Shown here: in pieces, positions 1 through 12,048 of the stretch
How the letters are laid out: every line of letters starts with the position of its first letter
How positions within the stretch are numbered: position 1 is the first letter of the stretch
DNA from: Stratiolaelaps scimitus
Lineage: Eukaryota > Arthropoda > Arachnida > Mesostigmata > Laelapidae
Assembly: GCA_019614645.1 (NCBI GenBank)
Contig: JABWDB010000065.1
Span: 930,001 to 994,000 of the forward strand
Reading direction: 5' to 3'
DNA: 64,000 nucleotides
The notes under the pieces: generated by a model
What the model was told of the DNA's origin: nothing
Databases searched by the model: none
What the model saw: only the letters and a program-made list of their open reading frames with translations
Translations under genes and position numbers: made by a program

Positions 1-1489
1 ATAAGACAAGTGAAGATTTGAACTCCGTGCAAGAGCATTATATAAACGAGTTGATTCTAAACAGCAGAGACTATATTCTTCCAGAGAATACGTAAAAGCC
101 GGTTGAGTCTGATGGCGTTACTCGAGACGCAGCGGGGCCAAGATCCAGATTTCCACCTCTGGCCAGTTACAGGTCTGGCAAGATATCAACGAACACCGCT
201 CAAATTGTCCCAAGGTACCGACCGAAATATCTCTGGTGGTCTCCGTGCGTTTGAAGAAAATTTCTTTCTCTCCAAAAAACGAAGCTACCGCTTTTGTCAC
301 AAATTACCTTATCTAACGTAAAATAGAGTAGTATCTGAGATTTAAATAATAACAATGATAATAATTATAATCATCAGAATAATAATAATAATAGCGAATG
401 ACCTGAACCACTCGTTATTATATTCTACGGGTGGACCCAAGATACACCTACTGCGTTATTGAAAATCACGAATCCCGTTTGGCGTTTAATGGGAGCAATG
501 CCAGGGATTCAACAGCTTGTGAGGCTTCTAAAAATGATTCGATGTTGGACGGATGAGAAATAAATGGATTTGATCTCATTGGATTTTGAGGAAAACTAGA
601 CTTTCGTATACTGAAAGAGCATTACACTACGTCTAATTGTACGGATTGCACATAGGAGAACGCCCCATGATGTCAATGCAGATACTCAAGTTGAATAGTT
701 ACAGGGCCTCCTGATTAGGGACGGCGGAATTTCCCTTGAGACGAAGTAGTTGTCATAAGAAAGCTGAGCCGAAGTGGCGGTGCTCAACGAACCAACCGCA
801 GCCGGTCGCCGAGAAATGTGACATATGAAGCGACGCAGTCGTTGTACGAATGGGTATATAATCTAAAGTTAGTAAGATTTACCGATATGGTTTTGAGCCG
901 GGCACCCCCACTTGCCTCTTTGCAGCAGTAGCCAAATACGTCGAATGTATGCTATGTACAGGCTGTGGCGATATTACCAATCCAATATTCAAAACGAGCC
1001 CAGTTGTATGCGAAATATTTAACCTCGCTTAGAGACACGGGAACGGCAATCAACAACAAGCAACATGTCAATCAAACGGTGACACTGAAACCGAATGGGT
1101 ATATACAGCTCGAAGCAGTGCAGACACTTTAACGGCGAGAATGATATTGACACCCCCGTATTCAAGTCCCAATCCGATCCGCCAGCGAAACTACACGTGC
1201 GTTCTGTAGAGCTACCAGTGATATAATCAGGAACCCCGCAACACATGAGGTGTCCACAATCGGGGGCTCTTCATTCGCTAGACTAGCCACGCTGTATGCG
1301 TATAAGTTCATCGAGAGAAGAAGATATTCATCGTATACCGCGCTGTATGAACACACAAGCGAGTACCCAACAGCCTGGCCGTCACCTCCGATCACGACCA
1401 CAATATGGTATATTGTCACCCTCCATCATTGGAGATTCCCAATTCACCTAGGATCTATAATCACGGTCCTGTGTGAAAAGTCGAGTTGC
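1..1489. other. No recognisable gene; AT-rich spacer
   Basis: Only short open frames (under 100 codons) are present and none resembles a known family. An imperfect AAT-rich stretch lies at about 346-395. No repeat shared with the rest of the window was noticed. Confidence 0.5.
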
Positions 1490-1544
1490 TATAATATATT
1501 ATATATATATATATATTATAATATTGTATTATAATATATATATA
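1490..1544. repeat. (TA)n microsatellite with palindromic edges
   Basis: An alternating TA tract is flanked by ATAATATATTAT-type words on both sides, so the whole tract can fold on itself. Confidence 0.85.
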
Positions 1545-1718
1545 CCTTATATACGCATCACGCAATATGCATTGATTACCCCCACCCTGCCCAAATTCGT
1601 CGTATGAACATCAACTGTCCGTGTTCCTGCATAGTTGCCTGGAAACCTGCTGTTCCTGCTTACCACCTACTAGGTGACAATTAGTAGTGCCAATGGTGAA
1701 TTGTTCGTAATTTGATAA

Positions 1719-1960
1719 GTTTATTCAAGCATACAATAGTTAGGAATTATTTCTAGGGATGGGGGGAGGGGGCTGAGGTCGACAATGTCCCGAGGAAGGC
1801 GATGGCATTGCCTCTCTGCACAGCGAGGGACAGGCGCTGCAGAAGGAAAGAACCTGCGCGCTTGTTCCCGGTCTCGCGGACCAGCCTATGGTAGACCCCT
1901 TCGAGAAAGTTCGCAGTGAGAGGGCCGTGCCCGCCCAAGGTCTCAAATGCAAGGGGGGAA
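1719..1960 (-). mobile_element. TE-tail copy 1: C-terminus and 3' trailer of a transposable element
   Basis: On the minus strand an open frame (1753-1938) ends a protein with the segment QRLSLAVQRGNAIAFLGT followed by a short tail and a stop. A trailer then ends near 1719 in a sequence resembling CTATTGTATGCTTGAATAAA. The same protein tail and trailer recur at 6.2 kb, and the trailer or end of frame recurs at 7.4, 29.7, 32.3 and 48.1 kb, which marks it as a dispersed element. The shared 3' end with variable 5' truncation fits a non-LTR retrotransposon; that class is an inference because no reverse transcriptase is attached here. Upstream (to about 2040) the frame is disrupted. I do not recognise the protein domain with certainty. 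Confidence 0.7.
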
Positions 1961-2045
1961 AAAGGTGGGTTGCTTGGAGTACGGCGTAGTTCCTTAGCTT
2001 GGCCCGCTCCGCACGCGCTACCGTGTAACCGGGGGTGGTTGTACA

Positions 2046-2139
2046 GTGGTTGACATAAGAAGGTGCTAGAATGTCAACCACCGTCAATCTTACCCGTAAC
2101 ATGATAAGTTATCATATTACGGGTAAGAGTGTCGGTAAA
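2046..2139. repeat. Two adjacent inverted repeats (hairpin pair)
   Basis: First hairpin: GTGGTTGACA (2046-2055) pairs perfectly with TGTCAACCAC (2072-2081). Second: 19-bp arms at 2089-2107 and 2109-2127 are complementary with one mismatch around a single central base; weaker pairing continues outward to about 2077 and 2139. They lie beside TE-tail copy 1 and may mark the end of another element. Confidence 0.75.
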
Positions 2140-4630
2140 AGAAAGACCAACAGCGGTGGCAACCAAAATCGAAGATGCATAATTGTTCAAAGTAACGATA
2201 ATGATCGTGCGAACTATGGAAAAACAGCAGATTTCCAGGCAACCGTGCAGGAACGCGGCCAGTTGATGTTGATACGGCAAATGTGTTAAAGTCACAGATT
2301 TGATCTGGGGGAGGGGGCGGGGGGGATCAATATACGAAGTGTGAAATGTACAGAATACATTATAGTAGTGGCGATTCGACTTTTTGTTGTATGCGATTCA
2401 GGGTGTAGGAATATTGATTATAGCCAAACGCGAAGTGACGAAGTGAATACATTCAAATGGATCGATACATTTATCCTATTGTATGGATATATACAAGAAG
2501 CCCGTAGATTTCGACGTCAACCGAGAGTTGAGTAGTTTCGAAATGTATTATTTATCCACTCGTGTGGAAAAGGCTTTACGAGGCGGACGACCTTCGGGAG
2601 CGGAGAACCCTTGGCCGATTGGTGCTCGGGACACTGCGTTGCGCTGGCTTAATTTAAGTACACTGCGTGCAACCCCGTTAAAGACTCCGCCGCTATAAAA
2701 GACTGCCGAAAACCCTCCGCCTCAGGGGTCCCACCACCCGCATTGAGTTGGATCGATTTCACCCTCTGCGAGTCGAGTTGATACGATTATAATATGTATT
2801 CTAACGACCTCGCACGAGTTGGCGGTAGCTTGCGCATCATTATAGAATGTGGATGATGTGGCTTTGGTAAAGAGGTGTCTTTCAATGTATAGTATCTGTG
2901 TAGATTACGAATATATCGAACATTTCGACCGCCGCTTTCGTATCGAAAATTTCGACCGCTTTTTCGCGCGAGATGCCGCACACTGTAAGAGCATTGAGTT
3001 GATCGAGTTATTTAGCTTGCCTTATAGCCGTCTGAGTATAATGTCAATCGGAGTCGGGCATGTATCCGAAAATTTGCGTTCGATAGAGCACAGTATGTTT
3101 TGCCGTAATGTTTTTCTTGACATGTGATACAATAAACAACTAAGATGCTCAACTCAATAAACTAATAATAACTCACCAGTGTTCCCCATGACGAAATTTA
3201 CATAGCCATTAGTGTGAACCACCATTAGTGTTCAAGCCACAAGAAAAGCATTGGTAGAACGGCTCTATGAACTGGCCACTCATATATAGGTATACATATG
3301 TAAGGTATTGCGGTATACTTCGGATCATTGTTAGCAGATATGACCTCCATACTGTAACACATCGAGAAACGCAAGCGGAACCAAACGTCCAGGTCGTTCG
3401 TACGTCGTTCTGGAAACCGCTGATGCTTTGAAATGTTAAGTTCGAGAGAACCAACCGCCGTCAAAAAGAGAGTTCTCTTCTCACTGACTTCGATCTCTTG
3501 CCGTCGTCTTCCACCTCTTCCGCCCATCTTCGACTCATGAGTTTTCAACCAAATTGAGACGAATCGATCCTTGGAGGCCAAAGTACTTCCGAATCTGTCT
3601 GTCGAGTCTTCCACTCTCGGCGACTGCGAAGGCACGATTGAGGGCTAAAGTGTGGCTGTGGAAAAAACATCGCCAAGACGGCGGCAGCAGCAGCAGCAGC
3701 TCACGGTCTCACAATGCTTCCCCAATCGTCGCTGCTTCTCCAAAGCGGTGGCACAAGCTCGCATAGACACCCACACGGCCAGACGGATGTTCGTACGTAC
3801 GCACGCTCGATCCGGGCGATGCAGGAACAGCTGAGACAATTCGGTCATTCGGATAGCTTCGTTTCGCTCGACGGCGACACTAGCTTACACTAGAATGTGT
3901 TATTTCTGATCGGAGACTTTTTTTTTGATATTTGGAAAGGTATCCCCTGTTGTTAGTTGGTACGTAGAGAGATTTTTGCTAACAAAATTGTTCACTGTCT
4001 TGGTAATTGTTGCCGTTGGACATCTCGCTGGTGTGACTTAGGTATCGTGGGCATCTCGCATTGGCAAAAGTGACAGCTGTATGGTGCGTCAAATGTACCA
4101 ATGTTATAGGGGTCGTTTGTGAACAATCTATGCTAAAGATGGAAAGTTGTATTAGCATTCTACGGGCGCGTTATTATAGGCAAACTTTCACCGTTGCCAC
4201 AGATGTCATTCATGATAATTTCAGGCAATATGCCTAAATATTGACATACTCTGCAACCATTGTCTGGGTTAGTAATAGACGATCACTTTCGCTGTCTTCA
4301 ATATGTAACAGGTAATGTTTACTTTAGGGCATATGCTCATGGGCATAGCATACTAACTCTATTTAAATGAGCACTCGTACCATATGACACTGCGGAATTG
4401 ACTGGATTAAGCACATCTGTGACTGTTAAGTGCACACGTTCAGTCGTTAGTAATTTCATGTACGAAACTACGTTTTGTTCTTTATACTAATCATGTATCA
4501 TATACGCACTGCCTAGCCGTCTCGGTGAACCATTTCCTCCAATGACTGCATTATACACTGCATTGCTGCAAAGCGGGTACTACATATTCTGAAAACCGAA
4601 ACTACTTTAGTCTCTACCTCTATGTGCATT
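2140..4630. other. No recognisable gene; spacer
   Basis: Short open frames only. A (CAG)n-type run lies at about 3681-3700. The 2930-2965 stretch repeats ATTTCGACCGC twice. A CTATAAAAG word at about 2693 looks TATA-like, but no coding frame follows it. Confidence 0.45.
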
Positions 4631-5690
4631 TTGCTTGACTTAGTTTGCAGTCAACAAGTAGAAGGGATGCAGGAGTCTTCTAATCTCTCGGAAACTCAGA
4701 AGCGTATAGCGTCGTGTTGTAACCGGCTTGCCTGTGATCAAGTCAGCCGGAATAGAATAGGCGGAAGTGGAGGCATGAGCCGTTAGGGGTTGGCCTGATC
4801 CGAGACACATGATGACCTCTATATTCAAGGGATGCCGCGTCCATGACTGACATCGTCAACCCAATCAGCTGAGCGTAGACGAGTGGATCGTGGGTCGGGC
4901 TAAAGCCTTATTGTAAACGGAGGGACATACACACACACACACCTACGCAGTCCCGCACGGTGTCAGGACGTGCGCGTTGTCGAAGAGGACATAAAGATGC
5001 AGCGGTTCTCCTTCCTTGAAGGTTATGGCGGTGGCAGCTCAGTGTAAAGGAGGCGTGACTCAAGACTGTACTACGCCGCGTGGGCAAGCAGCTCTTCAAC
5101 GCGGCTCAGCAGCGAAGGGTGACAGTGCGAAGGACGCCTGAACAGCGGCCGGAAAGCGGGACGCCAACGAGGACACCGATCTCAGTCATTCAGATCTCAA
5201 CGGCAGGCATCGTCCCTCCGAGACTTTGACGGGGACCGATCCCACGCTGGCCTTTGAGGGCTGGGACTCTCGTTGAAGAAGACTAAACGAGAAGCAAAGA
5301 GGAGAGAGCGCTGCGCACTCTAGCCAAGGGCAGTGCATTGAGCTAGCAGCGATGGTAATATCATCCGCAAGCAGGACCACCTAGACAGGCGACCACCGAG
5401 AATCCTCATCACACTAAACTCAGGCAACAGCGTGAGCTCGCCTGAGCAGACGTGTTGGTCTGACCTGACCCTTCCCGAAACACCCTCGCCTGTTCTCCCC
5501 GGTAACCCAACTCTGACCTCAACTGCTCTCAACCAGCCCCATGAGCTCCTCACGCAACTGCTTCAAACTCCTCTTCAACTTCGTAGAGGTGCCTTTGCCC
5601 CTCTCGTCAGCAGCAGCAGCGAAGCATTTCAGAATTTGCCGCAGGCTCAGGATTTGCATCTAAATGGATAAATGCATTGTCAGATCTCAG
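4631..5690. other. GC-richer island without identifiable product
   Basis: A (CA)n tract lies at about 4928-4943. Several frames of 60-80 codons are open on both strands, as expected in GC-richer DNA. One minus-strand frame near 5340-5380 reads VVLLADDITIAA, faintly like a reverse-transcriptase YADD region, but no flanking motif supports this. One plus-strand frame (5432-5671) is Pro/Leu/Gln-rich. I call no gene. Confidence 0.35.
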
Positions 5691-6184
5691 TGCGGCCAAA
5701 TGCAGTGCGTTGCTGAAATGGTGTGTAATGTGAGCATTTCCTTAGCGATACCTTATAGAGGAACATGGTTTAGGAACACTTGAGAATTACGAACGGTGAA
5801 CTTGCAGTGTTTATTTGCTTGATTGTGTTTTTCGAGTTGCAGTGCACACCAAGCGAGGAGCACTTGAGCATTGGTCGTACGGGCAAATATATTTGATTGA
5901 TATATGCCCGTTCGATACTTGACAATTTAAGAATTTTCTGCTCATTGAAGTTTAACTCTTTTATTTCGGATATATTATATTCTCTTATATTCTCCTCTCT
6001 TATATTCGAATATTTCGGCCAAATATTTGTCTGTTCACTGAATGATTATTTGACACCACATACGTTCTAAACTATGTTCGCCCCTTTGAAGAATACTTAA
6101 TTAATTAAGTTAATTAATACTTTTTTACTGAGCCGACAAATCTGACGCATTTGGTAGGATTGCTCATTTCAAGTAGAGTGCTCG
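5691..6184. other. AT-rich spacer, nothing recognised
   Basis: This is low-complexity AT-rich sequence with TATATTC-type words at 5968-6012 and TTAATTAA words near 6098-6118. I see no coding or RNA signal. Confidence 0.5.
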
Positions 6185-6219
6185 TTTACGATGGGTGATG
6201 TGGAATATCACAAGAATAG

Positions 6220-6410
6220 GAACAACTGATGACCGGGCGGCTGATCCGGGCCACCGTTGACCAGCGCGCAGGATCCTTCCTTCTACAACGCCTTTTCCTC
6301 GCTGTGCAGAAAGGCAATGCAGTCGCCTTCCTCGGGACCATGACGGCCTCGGCCTGACGCCCTGCCCCCAATTATTTTTCTTTTCTAATTATTGTATATT
6401 TTAAGAGGCA
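6220..6410 (+). mobile_element. TE-tail copy 2: C-terminus and 3' trailer
   Basis: The plus strand is open from about 6220 to the stop at 6355-6357 and encodes QRLFLAVQKGNAVAFLGT, matching copy 1 residue for residue apart from conservative changes. A trailer resembling that of copy 1 follows, including a TAATTATTGTAT word at about 6388. An in-frame stop at 6217 and missing upstream sequence show that it is a fragment. Orientation is opposite to copy 1. The protein-level similarity exceeds what the trailer shows, suggesting past coding constraint. Confidence 0.7.
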
Positions 6411-7365
6411 CAACCATAATTAAATATCCGACTGATGAATTATTTCAAAGGATGCCTCGAAGATTATCTTGTTTTTGACACAGCGACCGTTACATAATGT
6501 AACCATTCTGGGGGCAATATGGGGCTGTGTACTATGGTATATACAATGCAAGTGCTCCTCTATGTTAAGCCAAGTAGGGCATTATGAAAGTGGGCGTGGT
6601 ATATACATGTACCTGTGTGTAATCTTTTTTTGTCTTTGATTAAATTATGTGTCTATACTGTCTTCTATATATCATATTAGTTGTGAACGAAGAAGATCGC
6701 CCGAAAGAACGCGTAATTATCCAGGCAAAAGCGTAGTTGACATGCTCAGTATGTGCGACTTCAATTCTACTGACTGTTCGTCCGCTCCGTAGATGATTAC
6801 TTCTGAAGATGAGGAATTTATCTCTGGCTTTTACCTGGTCGAGTTTACGAAACATTCTAATATCGGCCGTCTCATTCAGTTCAGTTATTGGCTTTAACAC
6901 AATTGAGTGCTTCGGGATATCACATCTCGCACTGACTCTACGTACGAATTCCTCCTGCACCGAATTGAGTCTCCATGTCTCGGAACAGCATAACAGTATA
7001 AATACTGGTACAACTTGTGTATTCTACACTGCCACGTAAAGGTCTACTCCCTTGACAACAAAATAGCGAGAATTACTAGGTGCGCTATGTTGTACAGTTT
7101 CCTCCAACAGTCCAGCGTGCAGCAGGGGGCTCAGATATCATGTATTTTCATTGTTATATTTTTATTGTTTTTTTGTCCACCAAGAATAATTGAATATTTC
7201 ACAATGTTCAACTAAAATATGCTTATTAAAAAATGATATTTGAGCGCCGGAGTTGTTGTTGCTGTTGTCCCTACACACAATGATGAGTGTCCCATATATA
7301 ATAAATAACGCGATCTCGTGGGTCTCTGTGGGATAACGGCATAGGAGTCGTTAATAGTCTCTTTA
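6411..7365. other. Spacer with one unassigned 106-codon minus-strand frame
   Basis: The frame at 6640-6960 on the minus strand begins MQEEFVRRVSARCD and has a mixed, non-repetitive composition. I recognise no domain, and its length is compatible with chance. The rest is AT-rich. Confidence 0.3.
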
Positions 7366-7405
7366 TTCAAACATACAGTAGTTAGCAATTATTATTTCTA
7401 GGGAA
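7366..7405 (-). mobile_element. TE-tail copy 3: 3' trailer only
   Basis: The plus strand reads TTTATTCAAACATACAGTAG and continues to CTAGGG, the complement of the 3' trailer in copies 1 and 4. No protein tail is left. This is a strongly 5'-truncated copy. Confidence 0.7.
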
Positions 7406-7416
7406 ATTAAGTCATA

Positions 7417-7477
7417 TTTAATTGATATTGATTGTTAATTGATATTGATATTTAATTGTTAATTGATATTTTTTTTT
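7417..7477. repeat. AT-rich short tandem repeat
   Basis: Words of the type TTAATTGATATTGAT and TTAATTGTTAATTGATATT recur several times and end in a T run. Confidence 0.75.
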
Positions 7478-8488
7478 CGAAAATTACCGAACGATTATAA
7501 GTGACTATAGATGACGTTTCAATGATAGAGTAGCCTTTGGTGACTACACTGGTTTTTCTGCCGTGGTGTGAGGATTGTTCTCAAGGATTGTGTTACCTCA
7601 TGTTAGTTCCCTATATTATCACCTACCCTTATATAAAATGAATATTATTTAAGCTTCTTTTTGATTCTCTTTCACGTCCGCTTTATTGCTGTTGGAAACT
7701 TTGTCAGCCAACAGTCACTTGTTTTAGTAGATGGTTTTTCTTAATGAAAACGATAAACTCAGCGAATCCAAACAAATCCAACCATCAGGATCCTAATGTG
7801 GGTAGATTATCAAAATCCTACTAGCCTAATGAATTCTAGCCTATAAAAATAATTGAGTACCTTTCGCGCCGTGTTTAAAACGTTCGATCAACAAGTTTCG
7901 CCAAGCACCGCCTTCAATACAGCCGCTAGTAAGTGCCCAGTAAAATCCAACTGCCTCAGAAAAAATCACCTAAATACCTAGCACAGGTCGTAATCTTCAA
8001 CGCCTCGGCGCAGGTGTTTGGTTGAACATCGCAGCAATCTATGGCTCAACCCTGTTCTGTTGAAGGCTCATATTAAAATTAATCCATAGATGGTAATTTG
8101 TCAATCCCCATCCTGTATTCATTTGGGCCTCAGTATCCACCCCCTACGGCGCTCTATAGGAACTAAGGTCATGGACCGCAAATATAAACACATGTGAAGA
8201 AGACGCGAATTTAGGGTGCACATTTACTGGCCAAATTGTCTCGTTCACTCGGTAGACAACTGCCATTGCGTTACAGAACTTCAGTGCGGGAGCCCGAAGT
8301 GTATTAACCTTTACGAAATGTGCTTAATAAACAGTGCGTCATCATGCCTACCTCCCTATCTAAAGGGTAATATATTCTCACGTACTTGTTTCCTATTTCG
8401 ACGGCAGCATATGCCGGCATTAGGAAATTCCTCGTGGAAGGTGTGTCTGTTAGGTTGCGACTAATACGAATTTGTGCCCGCTAAACGT
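7478..8488. other. No recognisable gene
   Basis: Only short frames, no repeat shared with other parts of the window and no RNA-gene signal. Confidence 0.45.
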
Positions 8489-8499
8489 GAAATACATCT

Positions 8500-8670
8500 T
8501 GTTTTTTTTTTAATTTTCGAGATAACCCTCACCCAACATATAACGTCGTCGGAGCTGTATTCGGCATTGCTTCATAAGACGGACAACCCCTTAAATGCAA
8601 ATGTGCAACGGTGGGGTCGACCCCCCAGGTGTACCATCGTGTCTCCTCCGATTTCAAGACGGACACATAA
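8500..8670 (-). mobile_element. SINE-1 copy A (tRNA-derived SINE)
   Basis: The minus strand carries the segment common to the family: a GAAATCGGAGGAGACAC head, a B-box-like GGGGTCGACCCC (8613-8624), a body with CGTCTTATGAAGCAATGC, and the 3' tail GGGTGAGGGTTATCTCGAAAA followed by an A run. It is flanked by direct repeats GAAATACATCT (8489-8499) and GAAATATATCT (8671-8681), one mismatch, which fits a target-site duplication. The tRNA-like 5' end is slightly truncated. Confidence 0.8.
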
Positions 8671-8942
8671 GAAATATATCTAAGAACACCTTCCTCTATA
8701 TATTCTTAATAGAATATTTAGAACATGGAGGCCCTACTTCCCCAATGCTTAAGCGGGTGCTTAAAATAGAAATCGCGTTGCCACTTTGGATTTCTAAGGA
8801 AAAATGATTTTGCATGTTCTCTTGATGTTTACATATGCGAATTTCTCCTCTGCCACTGTACAAAACAATAATACATGAATATATTAGCTTTAATATCATG
8901 ATGTTATAAATAGTTAGCGAGCTGCTGAGTATTCCATTGAAG

Positions 8943-8997
8943 GTTTTCGGGCTACCTCTCAGCCAACATTTATCGTCCACGATACCGCTTTTAGCAT
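8943..8997 (-). mobile_element. SINE-1 copy B, 5'-truncated
   Basis: Only the 3' body is present. On the minus strand it contains the GCTAAAAGCGGTATCGTGGA region, GTTGGCTGAGAGGTAGCC and GAAAACCTT. Candidate duplication TGCTGAGTAT (8933-8942) versus TGCCGAGTAT (8998-9007), one mismatch. It lies about 270 bp from copy A in the same orientation. Confidence 0.7.
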
Positions 8998-9007
8998 TGC
9001 CGAGTAT

Positions 9008-11093
9008 CATATTACGATTATGTCTCATGGCGAGCTAAATATCGTCTTTTTTTCTTGAATGCTACTTGCCGCGTATGCTTCTGCTGGCATTATCCTAGTT
9101 CTCTCTATTGGAAATACACTGATATACACGGCCCCGTGGATCGGGACGGGCCTTAGGACAACCCACCATATCTCTGTATATATTATACGTATTATAGCAG
9201 ATGAATGGCTTGACCAACGTAGATTCATGTCGTCTTCCGCAGAAGAAAACTATCGGACGCCCTAATGCGAATGATCTCGATATCAGAGCAGGCCCCATTC
9301 AGTCTATTTTAGCACTACAAGCAAGGTCGATTTTGGTCGGCATCTACCTCCCACTCGCTCTCAATCTCTCCCACGAATTTGAGATTGCATGCAGTTTGCC
9401 TGTCTACCTTGACAGACTATTCTATTCAATCGCGACTGGTCACGATGTTCGACTCTGTTCAGTTGCGTTGGCTTGAGCTGTGTTGGTTTGGGTTTGTTGG
9501 CGGGGCGGGCTCGTGCTGCATATAGATCATGTGTGGCGTTCAGCAGCCGTTCTGGGCCCATGTTGCTGCCGGTTTCTCCTGACGCTTATCCTGGCACCGC
9601 TGGCACCTCCCCTTCCACCACCAACAGCACCATCGCCACCGCCGCTGTTGTGGGGTGATTTCCCAGAGGAGTATAGAGTAGTCTATGTCGGCCATCCCAC
9701 GAAACGTATTCCTGACCGCGTTGGTTTTCGTTAGCGCTTGCTTGTTTTTCCTGTCCTGCCATATCCGGAGCCGCCATGTCGTATCCGAAGCCTTCCTAGC
9801 GAAGCTCGGCCCGGGCCAGCCCGGCCTTCGAACTTCCCTTTCGAGATGAGCTGTTCCAAGTGGTCGCCTTTGTAGTTCCGTGTTTACGGCAGAAGCAGCA
9901 TCCCTCTCGTTCGCGGCGTTGCGGCTCCCGCACCTCGTCTGCCTGTCCGCCTCGGCTTGTTCCTCATTGCATACACTTCATCTGGTCCAGTTTACCATCA
10001 CGTAATTTAGCTTACGCAATAACGAGCCGCCTCTCGTGTTGCCCTGGCGAAGGTGGACAAGTAAAGGGTGCAGCAACACAGACAGGGAGAAAGATATCAA
10101 GGGCCGCTCAGGTGGACCCGCTCAACGGATTTCCTTGCAAGGAGCGTAAATATCGACCAGCAATAACAACAACAACAGCAGCTCCCCGAGTAATCGCTTT
10201 CGAGCCTGCTGCAGGCGCGTTGCTCCACCAGGAATTTTGATAACCTATCTTCACTTGAAGGTGGCAAAAGAGAGCCATAACTTTAATATGCGTGATGGAG
10301 ATTGTTATCCGCATAATCGGCGTGTACGGGGACGTTCACCGAGACAAACAGTTCCAGTGGTTGCTGCAATGATGGCACGTTCGCCAAATCCGCGATTGGA
10401 AGTTCTCATTTAATATAAATACGTTCGGTAGCAGGCAGTGATTACACCAAGCGGCGAATTTTGCGAATTGTCGCGAGTTAAATTTTAGATAAAAATGTTT
10501 GGTAAACGCAATTCATCTGTCCATATTTTCATCTTTGTAGTCACCCTATGGCTGTACTTCCTTTCTCTATGGCGGACTGTTATGGGCGATCCAATATGGG
10601 AGCCACCCACTCGAATTTAAGAATGTACTCTACGGCAATGTATGGGTGTACATAGTCTAACCTTGGGTATGGGACGATATGAAACTGGTGTAATTTAACT
10701 GCAGACACACGACACAACATAAAGCTGATTATCATACGATTATAGAGACGTTGTACGCATGCGCACTATGTACAAACATGAACGAAAGTATATATATCAT
10801 CATATCCTTATTAATCTAGATTATCACGTAAAAGCAAGCTCCGCGTTCTTCCAGTATCTGACCTGTTGTTTGAGTATTGAGAAACAACAATTAAAAAAAA
10901 TGACCAAATTCTATGCAGTTCTTGACTGATCAACAACTGTTCATAGAACTGTTCACCAGCCAATGTGCACATATTGTATCGCTTGTCCGATTTTTACCTC
11001 AGCTTTAGCCTGCGATGATAGCTGATATATACAACACAACACACAATACAAGTCTAGTCGTTTAACTGACAATACAGCAAGTCTGTCAGTTAG
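9008..11093. other. Spacer with a GC-rich patch at about 9.47-10.25 kb
   Basis: The patch contains Pro/Ala-rich open frames of 84 and 126 codons on the plus strand (9480-9734 and 9860-10240) and overlapping frames on the other strand. This pattern is typical of GC-rich low-complexity DNA. I found no domain, no long unique frame and no clear exon boundaries. From 10.3 to 11.1 kb the sequence is AT-rich and empty. Confidence 0.35.
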
Positions 11094-11998
11094 TCAGAGA
11101 AGACCAACAAGTTGTATCTGTTTACTCAGAAAAACATGTATCGAAGTACTTCTGCGCTCCCTGCCCTTGTGCCGAGGTGAGCGCCGCCGTAGCGAACCTC
11201 TTGCCGATGCGGTCGGCTTCTTGTTTGGCACTGCAATGGCGCCTATAGTGGCCGTCGTGTTGTAGCGTACGATACAGAGAGAGAGAGAGAGCTGCTCCTT
11301 CAATGGCTGTCTGAGTGGGGACCCCATCGGTGGCGGCGTTAGACTCACCAACGTTATATGTGGCCCATACCGGAATCTGTCTTCTGGGTTAATTCTAGGG
11401 GCGGGGCTGTCGCGGCGGATGAAGCGGGCAGAATAGAACCAGCGTCTATAGGGGTGATGTAGAGGCTCCGAGAATGGAGGAGAGCGCCACCAGCTCCGCT
11501 CGAGCCAATAGCTGCGGGCATCAAGACAACAACGACGACGAGGACGACGACGACGACCTCGGCGGCGAGCATGAACAGTATAGCTGTAGTAGCAGTAGTA
11601 ATAGTGGTAGCAGCTAACAGGCAGTCGCCGTACGGGATACCGGGGCTGGAAGAGGCGGCGGGGTAATAAGAGCTGTGGGCAAACTGATTGAGCGCTGCCA
11701 CGTGTGTCCATCTAATCAGTAGAACACAAGAAGGTCTCCTCTTTTTTCTCTTCCCTCGTCCGCGTGTCCCCACTTTTCTTGTTCCTCCTATGCGGGCTTT
11801 GCCGGTGGCCACCGCTAACGCCGTGCGGCGACGATGCTGCCGTATGCTGCCATCGGCTCCCGCTGTCGTGATACGAGCATGAGCTGAAGCTAGTGCGAAA
11901 CAGAGCACAGGGTCATCCTTCCACAGCTACAGCCACGCCTAATAATACCACTACTACTACTGTAATAGCTGCTGCTGCTGCTAGTATTATACCACAAC
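11094..11998 (-). other. GC-rich island; possible but unproven minus-strand exon
   Basis: Two overlapping minus-strand frames are open for 184 (11354-11908) and 205 codons (11094-11711). Both are dominated by trinucleotide-like repeats that give Val, Ala, Thr or Arg runs. On the minus strand the word TTG|GTGAGTCT near 11350 would be a good 5' splice donor for a frame coming from 11908. A GA-rich tract lies at 11276-11292 and a (CTG)n run at about 11967-11985. Low-complexity DNA alone could keep these frames open. I name no product. Confidence 0.2.
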
Positions 11999-12008
11999 TA
12001 GTGGAAGA

Positions 12009-12048
12009 CAAGCCGGCGACTGCAAGCCGGCGACTGCAAGCCGGCGTC
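12009..12048. repeat. 14-bp tandem repeat, nearly three units
   Basis: The unit AAGCCGGCGACTGC is present twice and then partially a third time (AAGCCGGCGTCT). Confidence 0.9.

Noticed and set aside
2550..2760. LTR or core promoter around CTATAAAAG
   Set aside because: A TATA-like word alone is weak. There is no paired LTR, primer-binding site or following reading frame.
5186..5553. Reverse-transcriptase YADD-like wording (VVLLADDITIAA)
   Set aside because: The Tyr is missing, a stop precedes it and no other RT motif lies in order nearby. Probably coincidence.
11094..11908. 205- and 184-codon minus-strand frames as genes
   Set aside because: They overlap in different frames over trinucleotide repeats. 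Recorded only as a low-confidence island with a possible donor.
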